Assembly (NCBI GenBank): GCA_964036045.1
Contig: OZ038386.1
Span: forward strand, 16,504,329 to 16,568,328
Direction of reading: 5' to 3'
DNA: 64,000 nt
DNA from: Eutreptiella sp. 'Long Island Sound 2002'
Lineage: Eukaryota; Euglenozoa; Euglenophyceae; Eutreptiales; Eutreptiaceae
Part shown: one piece after another, positions 1 to 11,252 of the stretch
Position numbering within the stretch: position 1 is the stretch's first letter
How the letters are laid out: each line of letters begins with the position of its first letter
Notes under the pieces: model-generated
What the model was told of the DNA's origin: nothing
What the model saw: the letters and a program-made list of their open reading frames with translations, nothing else
Databases searched by the model: none
Made by a program: the position numbers and the translations under genes

Positions 1-2
1 TC

Positions 3-1187
3 AACCGGGTGTGCAGCCCGTGCTCCGTGGAGCTCTTCGGCTCGTGGCTGTCGGGCTTCGGGACGAAGGACGCCGACGTGGACTGCGTGCTTCTGCTGCA
101 CGAGCCGGTGGGCGGTGACCAGTGGGCCCAGGAGGATGTCCTGGAGGTCATCGGCGGCATCCTGGAGATCCATGGCTACGTCGGCGTGACGCTGATCCCC
201 GGCGCCCGCGTGCCCATCGTCAAGTTCGCCGACCCGATGTGCGGCACCGACATCGACCTCTGCGTGAGCTTCGACCCGCGCTTCACGCTGGGGATCTACA
301 CCGGCCGGCTCCTGCGCGCGTATGCGGACTTCGACCCCGTCGTGCGCCCTCTGGGGCTCATCATCAAGCACTGGTCGAAGCGTCGCCGGATCAACGGTGC
401 GGTCAACGGGTTCCTTAACTCCCACGGTTACGTGCTGATGCTGCTCCACTGGCTGCAGCACGACGCCACCGTCGCCGGCCGCATCCTCCCGGACTTGCAG
501 GCACCCGACCTCCCGTCGCGCGCGCGCGCCGCCGGCCACCCGCCCATCGCGGGCTGTGACGTCACGTTCTGCGAGGACGCACGCGCGGCCCGGCAGCAGT
601 TGCGGAGCCCTGCGTCGGACGGGTACGTGCAGAACGGGCTGTGGCTGCCGGTGGATGACGCGGCGCTGTTCGAGCTACTCAGCGGGTTCTTTCACTTCTA
701 CGTCTCGCGATGGGACCTCAAGAAGGACGTGGTGCGCCTGCACCCGCCGCGCGGCCGCACGGCCGAGTGCGCGATGTGCCAGCGCCGGCTCGGCACTCGC
801 TGGTTCCCGCTCCTCGCGTCCGGCAACCGGACGGCGCGGCAGCGGTTCCACCGCGGGGGCCCGTTCCTGTGCAAAGACTGCGCCGCCACGCGGCGCTGGC
901 GCGCGCGGCACCCCCTCGCCATCGAGGACCCCATCAACGCCGCGACGGACGTGAGCGACGTTCTGAGCCGCCGCGCGCAGCAGACGGTCCTCCGGGAGTT
1001 CGAGCGGGCGTGGTGCGTGCTGGCGGACACCGGCAGCGTCGCGGAGCTGTGCAAACCCGTCCGCCGGCCGTGGCCCGCGGCCCGGGGCCCACCGGCCCGT
1101 CGTGGTCCGCCGGCCCGTCGTGGTCCGCCGGGGCGTCGGGGGCAGAGGGCGTATCGGATGGGGTACCGCTCGCGCCGGTTCATCTGA
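3..1187 (+). CDS. Cid1/TUTase-like nucleotidyltransferase (noncanonical poly(A)/terminal uridylyltransferase), 5' partial
   Basis: The frame is open from base 3, so the gene starts upstream of the window; it ends at TGA 1185-1187. Seen: the polymerase-beta signature GSWLSGFGTKDADVD with the two metal-binding Asp near bases 45-90. A third acidic site lies in VPIVKFAD...GTDIDLCVS at about 210-270. A PAP-associated-type stretch (FFHFYVSRWDLKKD) is near 690-725. These are the ordered elements of the Cid1/TUTase family, which adds untemplated U or A to RNA 3' ends. After the PAP-associated part comes a possible zinc-binding module, CAMC (about 772-783) and CKDC (about 868-881), not part of the minimal family core. 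The tail is basic and has PPARRG repeats from an 18-bp tandem repeat. No intron is visible and third positions are very GC-rich. Whether it prefers UTP or ATP cannot be read here. Confidence 0.85.
   Translation, partial: NRVCSPCSVELFGSWLSGFGTKDADVDCVLLLHEPVGGDQWAQEDVLEVIGGILEIHGYVGVTLIPGARVPIVKFADPMCGTDIDLCVSFDPRFTLGIYTGRLLRAYADFDPVVRPLGLIIKHWSKRRRINGAVNGFLNSHGYVLMLLHWLQHDATVAGRILPDLQAPDLPSRARAAGHPPIAGCDVTFCEDARAARQQLRSPASDGYVQNGLWLPVDDAALFELLSGFFHFYVSRWDLKKDVVRLHPPRGRTAECAMCQRRLGTRWFPLLASGNRTARQRFHRGGPFLCKDCAATRRWRARHPLAIEDPINAATDVSDVLSRRAQQTVLREFERAWCVLADTGSVAELCKPVRRPWPAARGPPARRGPPARRGPPGRRGQRAYRMGYRSRRFI
1090..1140 (+). repeat. 18-bp coding tandem repeat in the TUTase tail
   Basis: About 2.7 copies of a GC-rich 18-bp unit (core CCGGCCCGTCGTGGTCCG). 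It is read in frame as PPARRG, PPARRG and PPGRRG near the C-terminus of the nucleotidyltransferase, giving a basic proline-rich tail. Confidence 0.8.
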
Positions 1188-2295
1188 GTGAGGGCGGCGT
1201 TGGACGCGTGGCTGCGGGGGCATGCCACCCCCGAAGCGGGAACAAGGGGAGCGAGTAGGCACGGGGGCGTCGAAGCGGTTCGGAACCCCCCCCCCCAGCC
1301 CTTCATTCAGAGCCCCAACACCTACGCCGATGGTGAGCAGCAGTGTTGTTGCCCGCAGAGTGGGACCCACAACAACATCACGGCTTGTTGGGTGCTTTGG
1401 GAGGTTTGCCTATGCGTCTGCCAGAATTTCCTGGTGTTCTTTCGCTCAGGGTGATCGTCGAGAGTTCTTCAACCCCCAGTTATGTGCACTCAAAATGCTC
1501 AGAAATGAACGGGAACTTCAAATATGCCAAGAAAAAAGGAACGACCGAACATTTTGGAGCCTTCGGACGCCACATCCCGCGGCTGTCGGGGTCCGGATGT
1601 ACACTGAAACGCCCCGAGAGGACATGTGTAGTGTTTCGTGCAGCGACAACGACACTGGGACAACCGTCCGGGCCACACGATGCGGGGCCTTGTGTTGTGA
1701 CACACGTACCGTACCTTCTGCAGACGCATTTGGGGGAGTGGACGAGTGTTGGCGCAACACCACTGCTCTGTGCTGCCCTTGACGGCGTCCAAAACGACGG
1801 GTGCATACCAAAGAGGGATTGGCAACACGACCGAGAGCACGGGAAAGTATTGCTGGGTACCGAAGTGTACAGCACCGGGTGTTCCAGAGGCTCCGTTGAT
1901 CATTGGTTGTATGGCGAGGCTGTATGGCTTCATGAGGACGGGGACGCGATCTAATCTCCACGAAATCATACACCATCGTAGGACTGGCGCATTGGCCGCA
2001 GGTGAACGGCGGCAGGCCAGATAGACAAGACGGGTACTGGCGGGAGGATGAAGACGAGCGATCGGATGAGGCAGAAGCAGGAAGCGGATGGTTGTTGCGA
2101 CCCCTGTGACGCTGAGATGTCACGCTGCACGCACCCCGTGCCGGTGACAGGATGCTTCCCACTGGTACTCTGGAACCGCAAGTTATGTCCAAATTTGTGA
2201 ACTCTGCTTCTGGAGTCGCACGACGAGCCATGAAATCCGCTAATTTCGGCAAATGTGCTAGCCGCTGCGCAGTGCCAGCCCTACTGCTAGGAGGA
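1188..2295. other. Noncoding stretch downstream of the TUTase gene
   Basis: No gene is recognised. The open frames here overlap on both strands and carry no family motif. A short C-run lies at about 1288-1297. The segment probably includes the 3' UTR of the upstream gene, but no clear polyadenylation signal can be picked. Confidence 0.5.
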
Positions 2296-2455
2296 GGGAA
2301 CTTTTCGGGAGTGGAGGAATACGAGAAAGGGTGCGTGTGCGATGTGGGAATTACAGCTTGACAGAACCGAGGCTGGACTGGCTTACAATAGTTCTGGGAA
2401 GAAATTTGGCGAGAGTACAGGCCTATTGGGAGGAGACATTCCTCCTTTGGGGGAG
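2296..2455 (+). repeat. Dispersed repeat A, copy 1 (related to 5487-5640)
   Basis: A segment of about 150 bp resembles 5487-5640. Both contain a gggaa/ttttcg start, an AGCTTGAC core and a GGGAGGAGACATT end, with substitutions and small indels between them. Translated, both give related peptides (SLTEPRLDWL... here and SLTDPELAWL... in copy 2, each ending in WEETF), so the repeat may come from a coding element. The family is not recognised. Confidence 0.6.
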
Positions 2456-3935
2456 TCGCCTGAACTGTGCGTGTAGTTTAGTGCATGGATATTTGAGTTC
2501 CAAGCATTTTTGGTTGTGTATATGTGGCTTGCCGGTGTGTTGCTGTGAGGGCCGTTCCACTGGGTAAAATCTAGGTAAACGTCCAAAAATCATTGAACCG
2601 TGCGCGCACCGTCCAACAGCACCCCCTTTGTCCCAACAACCCACATTCGCGCTCACACCCGGAATTGAGTTGCAAGATGGCCAAAGCTAGTGTCAGGGAA
2701 GGGGATCTGGGCTTTGATGGCATTTGTGTCTTGTAAACGGACCGTGTGCATGCGGAATAAAGACAACACCATTGTCTCGACAATAGTAGACGTGGTTTCG
2801 GTCAATTTTTGGGCTTGTTTTGGTTAAATGGGATGGTGGTGTACTTGTGGCCAATAGGTCGCGTGCGCAGTATGCAGTCGGCGAAACCTGAACCGCAAGG
2901 GGGGGGGCTGGATTCACCGAGATTGCAGCCATCTGCCGGGGCAGGCGGCCCCATGGTCTGCAGCAAGAACGCACGCAGGCTGCCAACCCGACTGCGCTGC
3001 TCGAGCATCAACGGGCGGCAGGGGAGAATGTAATCGCTAGTGCAGCCTTGTGTGGGGTGGGGGGGTTGGGGGAGGTTCTGTCTGTACGGTGGAAACGGGC
3101 TTAGGGGCCTCGCCTCGCTGGTTTGAGCTGGGACCACAGCCAGGGCCCTTGTGCAGTGAGCCTCCCCCCCCTACCCCTCCAGTAGTCCCCTGTTTTGACC
3201 ACAATAGCTACTGCCTCCTTAACACGAGTCTGTCAAAAGAAGCGGCTGCACGGTGCGCCCTGCAGGGGACGCCCAATCATGTCGCTGTCATTGGCGACTG
3301 TACGCAGACTTACAGATTTCGCTCGACTTCGGGCCTTGATATCCCAGCTTCGTGATGTGGGCTTTTCTCCCCAAATACCCACGTTTGTGGCAGTTGCTGT
3401 CGCTCCGCACGCAATCGCTGTTGTGTGGGAGGGTTGGTGGGGGAGTCATGGGGTAGGCCCTCCACCTCCTGTGCCCCCCCCCCGGTCAACACGGTGCGTC
3501 TGAGGGACCTGACAGGGTTTTGTGTGCTCCTCAGGGGCCCCTCCCTTGTGCTTGATGCCCCTCGTTTCAAACATATATTCAGTGGCTTGAAGTGTAGTGA
3601 GCGTATGAATCGCCGAGCAGACCTGTGGCGGAGCCCATGGGCATAAGATGTCTCTGAGGGGGAGCGTTAGCGTGCCGGGCACGCGCCGGGTGCTCGCCGG
3701 GCATCTTTTTTGACCCGTGCCCCACTGGTGACCTTTTAGGGGGTGCACTAAGTGCAGTGCGCGCGCAGTGCAACTATTTGGACGTCTAGCCGTCCTAGAA
3801 CCCCATACTTTGGGATACTATGGGCATTATTGTTGTTTGAAAAAGGGTCTTTTGATGTATATTTGGATTCTCACCCAGTTTCACCCATTTTCATACATTT
3901 TTTGCTCGTTTCCACCACATCCACTCCTTACTAGG
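2456..3935. other. Noncoding stretch, nothing recognised
   Basis: Short overlapping ORFs occur on both strands but none has domain motifs or acceptable length. G-runs (about 2900-2908, 3056-3066) and a C-run (about 3474-3482) are present. Confidence 0.45.
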
Positions 3936-4072
3936 TTGATTTCTCCCCACCATGGGAACCCCAAGAAGGCAGGGTGATGTAGCCATATTGATCTCACCCC
4001 ACCATGGGGACCCCAAGAAGGCAGGGGTGATGTAGCCATATTGATTTCTCCCCACCACGGGGACCCCGCATC
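3936..4072 (+). repeat. Tandem repeat, about 52-bp unit, 2.6 copies
   Basis: Units start at about 3936, 3988 and 4041. Each runs from TTGAT through CCCCACCATGGGGACCCC to GATGTAGCCATA. The copies differ by a few bases and one or two indels; the core contains the palindrome-like CCCCACCATGGGG. Confidence 0.85.
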
Positions 4073-5486
4073 ACCCCCCCTATGGACCATGGGAGCATGT
4101 CCCGCCTCATGTTTGGAACAACAGCAACTCGGCCACCACGCAAGATGAGGCAGAGGATGAGGCAGAAGTGTGTGTGCTGTGTTGTCAGAAGCATTCCACC
4201 ATCACAGTTTGTGGTGAGTTTGAAGAGCACTATTGTGTTGAATGTATTGACACCCACACTTGTGGGACCAATGTTGTTTGTTAAGTACAATACAAATGAC
4301 ATTTGGAGTTGTTGAATTCACAGCTATTACCTTATTGTGCAACGTGCTTTGTAGGGAAGGTGTGCAGTCCAACGTGGTCCACTTGGGGGGCTTCTCCATG
4401 AGAGGGTAAATCTGGGGCTGAAGTTGGGATAGTTAATAGAAAAGTAGCCCGCCGGGCGCGCGCTGGGCAAACGTTCCCCCTCAGAGGACGAAGGGCGTGC
4501 TGTCTTGTGCCCTGCAGGGGTGGATGGGACGATGGCGTGCCACGGGCGTCGCCAGGACCCTGTCCTCAGCCTGTCGCTCTGGGCCAGACATGACGATTGA
4601 CTACCCTGAGCGCAGTGCACCTCTTGCGAAGGGGGGCATGCAAACAGCGACTGGACTGTGCGCACCCGCGGGGACGGCACGGGAGGGGACGGATCCAAAC
4701 GCCTGGCAACTTTCTGGGCGTCACTGATGAAGCATTCTGAGAAAGGCAAAAGGAACCCGGGTGCCTGTTAAAGGGGGAAAGGGGGGCTCCCTATGAGCAC
4801 CGTCCACGCGCCTCCTGGTCCCTGCCAATCCTTCGCGGACCACTACTGGCGAGCCCTGACGCACGAGGGGCTGCCCACATCAAACACTTTGCCGTGCTTC
4901 CAATCGCCCAGTGGGAGGGGGCGTCTTCTAGAAAGTGATACTCAAGGAAAGCCAGACCATGACACGGGTCTTATGAAGGACCCCGGAGCCGGTGGAGCAA
5001 TTAATCACATGCCTCCCATACAGACGACTCATCGATTTCATGCAAAATTTTGCCGTCTTGTGATGCTTTGCTATCCGAAGCTGGGCACATATTTGCATCA
5101 GCACTTCTGTCGTCAGTCCCAGTGACTCTTTGCAACCAATACGGGAATGGCTCTTTGCATCTGCCTGTCCAATGTGCGTGCCTGCCATGCCAACCCTTAT
5201 ACCAAATACAAGCCCCCGCCCCCCGCTCCAACCATTCAAAACCACATCAATGCCATGAGCGTATGCCTGTGACACTGGGGCAATCCGTTGCTAACCCCTC
5301 CCCCCAAAAAAATTATTGTCTACCAAGTCTACCAAAGGTTCCATCTACGCCTTCACTTAGCTCACCAATTTGGTCTTACCCCCCACCCCCCAACCCATGG
5401 TCCAAAGCCAGCCACCATGCCAGCCCCCTCACACTAACCCATACCAGCCCTGCCCATGCCAACTGCCAAAGCATTTGGAGGAGGGA
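4073..5486. other. Noncoding stretch, nothing recognised
   Basis: No domain-bearing ORF is visible on either strand. The composition is mixed and no repeat structure stands out. Confidence 0.4.
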
Positions 5487-5640
5487 AGTTTTCGAAGGAC
5501 TACGAGGTACTGTGCGTGCGCGGTGCAGGAATCAAAGCTTGACGGACCCTGAACTGGCATGGCTTGCAATCGTTCTTGCAATGGTTCTGGGAACAAATTT
5601 GGCGAGAGAACGGGCCCATTGGGAGGAGACATTTAGTTTA
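5487..5640 (+). repeat. Dispersed repeat A, copy 2
   Basis: This is the second member of the pair with 2296-2455. It keeps the GGGAGGAGACATT end and the WEETF peptide but has about 9 extra bases in the middle compared with copy 1. Confidence 0.6.
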
Positions 5641-6329
5641 ACCTCCAAATATGTAGCATGGCACCATTTGCCCTGCGTGCAACTGAAAGTCAGGGTGGTG
5701 GAACACAATTCTGATGTAGATGGGCTCTGGACCACAAACATTGTCGTCACAGGGCCGTGAGCTGCACAAGGAATTGAAAAACGGGATGTTGTGATGCAAT
5801 TGTGGCGTGGATGGTACAAATCAGCCTTCGGACCAGAATAATAGTTGTCATGAGCTGGTGAACAACATGGGTAATTGAAAATCACTCCCAATGCACCACT
5901 CATGGGCTCTTTTTGTGTGCAGTGAAACATGACATGGGTCTATTTCTAGATAAACACGCACATGTTCCACCATAGCATACGACGGCGTAGCCAGGGTGGA
6001 TGTGAGGGTAAAACAATTTGTGTACCTGAAATGGGTCTCCATTTTTCGGCTCTCTATTCCAAATTTTTTTTGTGGGTTTGGGTAGGTGGGCGCTTCAGCC
6101 CCCCTCCCCCCATTTTCAAAATTCAACGAAGCCCAAGTCAGCCTCCTTTCCAAAGGCACATTGATCACTAACAAGATGATGCATGCCCCATCACCTGATG
6201 TGATGTGGAAGCCGACAGAGCTGCAAGATGCACGAAGACACTTGAAACCAAGCAAGAACTTGTACAGCAGGCCTCAGAAATACCCGTTACCGGAACGTTA
6301 CCGTGCACTTATCCCGGAAATGGGCTGAA
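5641..6329. other. Noncoding stretch, nothing recognised
   Basis: Only short overlapping ORFs without motifs are present. Confidence 0.4.
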
Positions 6330-6655
6330 TTAAGAAAAATTGGGGGAAATGGGGGAAAGCGTGGGAAATTTTTGGATGCTCGATGGAAAAATGGGGAATT
6401 TTGGGGCTGAAAAGGTCAAAAACAATGGTTTTGATTGGCAATAAGGCTGGGGGGGGGGTGCATTGGTGAAAGCTCCCGAGGAAAAATGGGGGGAAATGGG
6501 GGAGAATGGGGGAAAATGGGGAAACCAAACCAGTCCACCCTAGCCCCACAATTTTTGTTATTTGCCCCCACCTCCCCCCATAACACCCCATTTCCCCCCA
6601 CTTTCCCCTATTTCCCCCCCATTTCCCCCCATTTCCCCCCATTTTTCCTGGTACT
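6330..6655. repeat. G-run/C-run imperfect inverted repeat
   Basis: The left half (about 6330-6520) is built of GGGGAAAT/GGGGGAAA motifs. The right half (about 6565-6652) is built of CCCCATTTCCCC motifs on the same strand, so the two halves can pair. The array lies directly upstream of the poly-C-ended element at 6672. Confidence 0.7.
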
Positions 6656-6671
6656 GGGTACATAATGGGTA

Positions 6672-7065
6672 CCCCCCCCCTTGTATAAGCTACGCCCTTG
6701 TCCAAGCTACAGTAGGCGTAGGGACCGTATTAATTTGGGACCTAATTTTAATTCGGTACCAAATGTAGTGTAGCCACATAAGACATGGGTTTGGTGGCGG
6801 ATTTGCTAGTTGCATAGAGTCATGCACAGATTTGTTCTGAGTGTTTGCCCACTTGAACCCAGATAGCTCTGATTTTGGGGATGTTTGTGCATTATATGCC
6901 CCTTTCTTGCACCAGCTCACCATGCAATCCTCTCTTTTTGAACCTGGGCGCCCAGTGTTGGTTGTTGTATGTGTCGCGCGCAAGCTACGCCCGTGTCCAA
7001 GCTACAGCAGGCGTAGGGACCGTATTAATTTGGGACATTGGTGTAGCTTATACAAGGGGGGGGGG
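6672..7065. mobile_element. MITE-like element with poly-C/poly-G terminal inverted repeats, short copy
   Basis: The left end is nine C then TTGTATAAGCTACGCC. The right end is GGTGTAGCTTATACAA then ten G, which is the inverted repeat of the left. TA lies immediately outside both ends and may be a TA target duplication. Just inside each end is a direct repeat of about 50 bp (6691-6742 and 6986-7037; core TCCAAGCTACAG). No transposase is encoded. The interior matches the longer copy at 28152-28882 but lacks its central part of about 350 bp. No known family is assigned. Confidence 0.7.
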
Positions 7066-7925
7066 TACGTTGCGGGGTATATTACCACCAACCTCTTCCG
7101 GGTATTTCTGAGGCCTGGTATAGCAAGCATTGGCTCAAATTGAATATTTGCAACATACATGATACACCGTGAACTATACGGAGGTCTCAGCAGAATGGGT
7201 AGAAATTGTGGGAAGGGTGAGAGGGTATGGGTGCCATGATCCGCGAGCTGTGAGGGTGGGAACATGCCTCTTACCTACCCCCGCAAGGTAGGCAAACCAC
7301 CAACAGGGCTGAATTTATCAGTGGGTGGTGTGGTGAGGCACCACAATGATATGGATTTCCGCATTGCGGGCGCCCAAGGCAGGCCTTTGGGCGCCAGGTC
7401 CCAGGGTAGGCATCACGGCGCCGGGTCCCGGTACAGGGGGGGGGGAGGATGTGGTCCGCATTTCCCCGCATTTTCCGCATTTTTTTCGCATTTTCCGGGC
7501 AGGTCCCTTAGTGTAATGTTCAAGAGGAAACATTCCAATGGCATTTGAGGTATGTATGTTGGAGTTCCCCCCCCCCCCCCCCCGGGGAGCCCGGCGGTTT
7601 GGGTCAATGGGGGAGCACCTGATGCGGTGCGAAGATTTAGCGGTCTAGCCTGACCAAGCACTTGCAGCTTTTGCCCCTAGGGGTTTTGAGCCCAGTCCGT
7701 GATATTCTTGAGTTGAACTACTGCACTAAGTTGTTCCATCAAACCGTCTTTGAGCACCCAATCGTGCAAGACGAGACGAAACATAGGGGTTTCGAGGGGC
7801 ATACACCATTCTAACAAAACCGCATTGTCTATCGCATTTTTTTCTGCATTTTCCGCATTTTTCCGCATTTTTTGCCAATCCCGGCGACCGCATCCCCCCC
7901 CTCCCCCCGGCAGGACGGGCACCAT
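7066..7925. other. Noncoding stretch with short CGCATTTT arrays
   Basis: Short arrays of CCGCATTTTC-type motifs occur at about 7452-7500 and again at 7826-7872. A 17-C run lies at about 7567-7583. No gene is recognised. Confidence 0.5.
7611..7668 (+). repeat. Dispersed repeat B, copy 1 (related to 20061-20124)
   Basis: A segment of about 58 bp (GGAGCACCTGA ... GATTTAGC ... CCAAGCA) resembles 20061-20124 with several substitutions. The family is unknown. Confidence 0.55.
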
Positions 7926-8200
7926 GGTGCTGGTCCCAGGGCGAGCGTCACAGACGGCGCCGGGTCCCAGGGTGGGCATTACGTCGTCAGGTACAGGATG
8001 GGTGTCATGGACCGCACAAGGTCCAAGGGCGGGCGGCACGGACGGGTCCCAGTCTGGGTGTCACAGCGTCGGGTCTCAGGGCGGGTGTCATCTCAGGGTG
8101 GGTGTCATGGCGCTGGGTCCCAGGGCTGGGTCCTAGGGTGGGTGTCACGGTGTTGGGTCTCAGGGCGGTTCATGGTGCTGGATCCGAGTAGTGAAGGTGT
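7926..8200 (+). repeat. Degenerate minisatellite, roughly 25-30 bp unit
   Basis: Repeated variants of GGGTCCCAGGGTGGGTGTCA separated by short linkers such as CGGCGCTG. A smaller patch of the same motif lies at about 7385-7435. Any ORF across it is low complexity. Confidence 0.7.
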
Positions 8201-8894
8201 GCTAGGCAAGGTCTGACGCCGTGACGCCCGCCCTGGGACCTGGCACCGTGGCACCTCTAGGCGACATTACAGAGGGTGTGTTGGCATCCAATAGTATGTT
8301 GTCAACATACACTTTGGAGCCAACACATACTTTTGTTGTTGCTGCGGCCGACATAACCAACCTGTGCATGATCATTTGGTAAATTGCAAGGGAGTAGTGC
8401 CATTTAAAGGGAAGCCTGGTGTATCTATATCTTATGCTCGTTGCCAAAACCACCAAAACCCTTGACTAGGACCATGGGAGCATTATGCTCCAAGAACAGT
8501 TTTGCACGCCGATTGTGCACATTCACATACCCTTGTGGTATCTGCTCTTCTGTACTAAGGGTTAGGAAAGGAGTGAAGGGGGTAGTTGGGGGAGGAAATT
8601 TGTGCTACCTTTTATGTTCATTTCATGGCTGAACATTTGTGCTGAACTCACTGAACACCAATGTTGTGTTTGTTGCGAAGAAACTAACAGACCATGTAGA
8701 AACATTTCGCCACATGGTGACTCCATCAAAGAGACAGATAACTTAACCACTAGATCATGTGCTTTGGATCAGTTACAATAATAGGAGTAGCCTCCTCGCA
8801 ATAAGCATTGATTCATGCTTGCTACATCCTCTTTTTTTTGGCTTTGCAAAGCATCATTGGTGTGATATCATGAGAGGGGGAAAAGGGGGTGAGG
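8201..8894. other. Noncoding stretch, nothing recognised
   Basis: No domain motif or clear repeat is visible. Confidence 0.4.
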
Positions 8895-9212
8895 TCAGCC
8901 CTGCCATTTGTAAATGGTCCTCTGAGATCCCACGTTCCCATGTGGTGGAGAGCGTGTGGGGGTAATTGGCGGTCGCAGTGCTTGTTTGACAGTTAGGTAT
9001 AGAGGTGAGCTCAGGCTGCCTTGCTTAGCCAATCGGTATGCCCTATCATTTCCAGTAAATTGTACATGACTCGGGACTTTGATGAAGACAAAAGTATGTA
9101 CAGCATCCGCTAGCGCTGGAACATTAGTCCAAATGGAAGAAGTATATCCAGAACCAACCAGCAGTATTGGCAGGTGCCTCTCAGATGTGGCTGCAGGGGG
9201 TGGCCTGGGCAA
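8895..9212 (-). pseudogene. RNase H-domain relic of a retroelement
   Basis: The minus-strand frame of 105 codons contains FIKVPSHVQFTGNDRAYRLAKQG. This matches the C-terminal end of retroelement RNase H domains, where a Val-Lys/Pro-Ser-His stretch is followed by Gly-Asn-Asp/Glu and Ala-x-x-Leu-Ala. The upstream catalytic acidic residues are not clearly present, and no RT flanks it on this strand, so it is a short relic. A LINE or LTR source is possible. Confidence 0.55.
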
Positions 9213-9494
9213 GCTTGCAAACGATGATACTCTTAGGCTTTTTGGCAGGCTGCAGTGGTTGGCTAGGCCTGCATTGCTAGCTTAGTTTATGCCAAGTTCC
9301 TACCAGGTGGAATGCAAGGGTATGGGTCACTTGGCTGGTTGTTCATAGGTCAGCAGCTACGGTCCTCATGTTCACACTCACTCCACAAGTGCACATGCAG
9401 ATAGAGCAAGCACGCGCGCCCACATATTTTGCTGATGCCCCCCCCCCCCCGGCAAGCCCCCCGCACCCTTTGCAAGGCTCTCCCAGACACACAG

Positions 9495-9911
9495 TGGGAG
9501 TCACACACCCAAAAGGGTATTGGAGGACATATTTCTGTCCAAAGTGGGTCATTTTTATGCCTCAGGCGGAGCTTTGTGATTTATACACGGCAGCAAAAAC
9601 CGTAGCACGTGAAGGACATGTGCCGGCCCGTATAGGTGTAGATAATGACATGTCATGGCATAGCTGCAGGGTGCCCATCAGCTGCTGGTTAAGCGCAGAT
9701 TGCTGCGGTGATTATTTTGGAGCGGCTTGCAGCTGGGTCTTTTCAGGTGCCATCGGCCATCAATCTGGCTGAACCGATGTCTAGAAAAGACAGCTTTCCC
9801 ATGGCAGCTGTAGCCGCTTTCGTAGCTGACCAACACCACTGCTTGTGGGAGCAAAGCGACCAGTGCTTCAAAATCTTGCGGTGCCTCGATGTGCTGCCAC
9901 GGGCACTGTAG
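9495..9911 (+). pseudogene. DIRS/Ngaro-type RNase H relic (frameshifted)
   Basis: Frame one (to about 9690) has QAELCDLYTAAKTVAREG and IGVDND, resembling the Glu-containing helix and the Asp-Asn strand of retroelement RNase H. After a frameshift, VPSAINLAEPMSRK (about 9753-9790) resembles the Pro-Ser-x-x-Asn-x-Ala-Asp-x-x-Ser-Arg motif that ends RNase H in DIRS-like and related elements. The piece is on the same strand as, and upstream of, the tyrosine-recombinase relic at 11253-12963. That order fits a DIRS-like element, but no RT is found upstream and the intervening 1.3 kb is unreadable, so the link is inference. Confidence 0.5.
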
Positions 9912-11252
9912 TGTAGGGGCATTGAACTTTGTGCGCCCGGGCTCTAATTTCACGCAGGGTGTAGATATGCACACCGGGCTTTGTTTGCTCAAGCCTGGTC
10001 GCACCCATAATAATGTGCCGGGCAGGATAGGGTGTACAGAATCTTAGTTCCGTATGAAGGGCAGTTTTGGGTGTAGCCCTTTCCTGACCAAGGCCGTACA
10101 CATGTGTTGTGTCAATCTTTTTCTGCCTGACAATAAGCCCCACCCACTTGCCCCTTGTATCTATGTTCCCTGGTCAAGGAGGATTGGGCACTCTGCACCG
10201 TTGAACTGCTTGTGTTTGAACTCGGTGACAGGAAGTTTTACATGAAATGGAATGGAATGGAATGGAATGTAGTGCGCATCATGTGCTTGCCCTATTGTTG
10301 TGCGGAAGGAAAGGGGGTGCAGAACTAGTGCTTGCTCTTTGACGAGAATTGTAGTTCCGCAAGAACGGAAGTTCCGTGCGTTGTTGTGGGTGTGCGCGAG
10401 GATATGCATGTGTGCACACATGTCTGCTGTCTATATATGCAGTCATTTCTCCGCGCGCTCCACGCGCTCCACGCGCTGTATTTCTCATGCCTGGGGATCA
10501 GTCATATAAATGGAGTTGGAAACATCTCCTGGCGGAAAATCACAAGCTGCTGGACAAGGTGTGGTCCCCGCTGCTCAAGACCCCGGCGTACGTAGAGGAT
10601 ATACCGTACGGTAGCGGAAGAACATCGTAGCAACATACTCATGGCGGGGTATACTATTTGGGTCACGTCGAGCCAATTGACTACCACCAGAGGGGCAGTG
10701 CTGTTCAAACAGCTTCTGAACGTCCACATGGTCTCAAGTACGTTCCAGTATTATCGCGATTGCTTCTTGTTTGCCTTGAGCGTGGCTTGGGACGTCGATG
10801 TGCAACGCTTCGACCTGGACTCTGAACAAAGCCAAGCTGCAGTCAGTTATGTCGACATCATGAAGCGGGCACCACGGGTGAGCCAGCGGGGCGACGCAGT
10901 ACCGCAAGTTGCACGACATGCTGGCACGTAGGCCGACGATGGCGAGCAAAAAAAGGGTGTGTGGGCTCACGGGCTGCTGAGCAAACCTGTGGGCCGGGTG
11001 TCGGAGCCGCAAGGCCACGACCTAGGACCTGGGAGACAAGTACGCGCCGTGCAAGCAAAATCTCAAAGCCCTTCGCAAAAGGGTGGGAGTCTCTCGATGG
11101 ACAGAAAACTTTGCCGCGTGCTGAAAGGGTATCTTGGTGTGATACAAGAACCTGACAGGAGTAGCTCTGGAGGCGGTATGGATGCGATGATGATTGGCCA
11201 AGAGTAGGAGCCTGGGTTGCACTGGGACCTAGCGGCAGCAGTCTAGAGTACC
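9912..11252. other. Stretch between RNase H and recombinase relics
   Basis: No domain is recognised. A plus-strand ORF of 96 codons at 10641-10931 could be part of the same decayed element but has no diagnostic motif. A short (TGGAA)n run lies at about 10243-10267. Confidence 0.4.
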
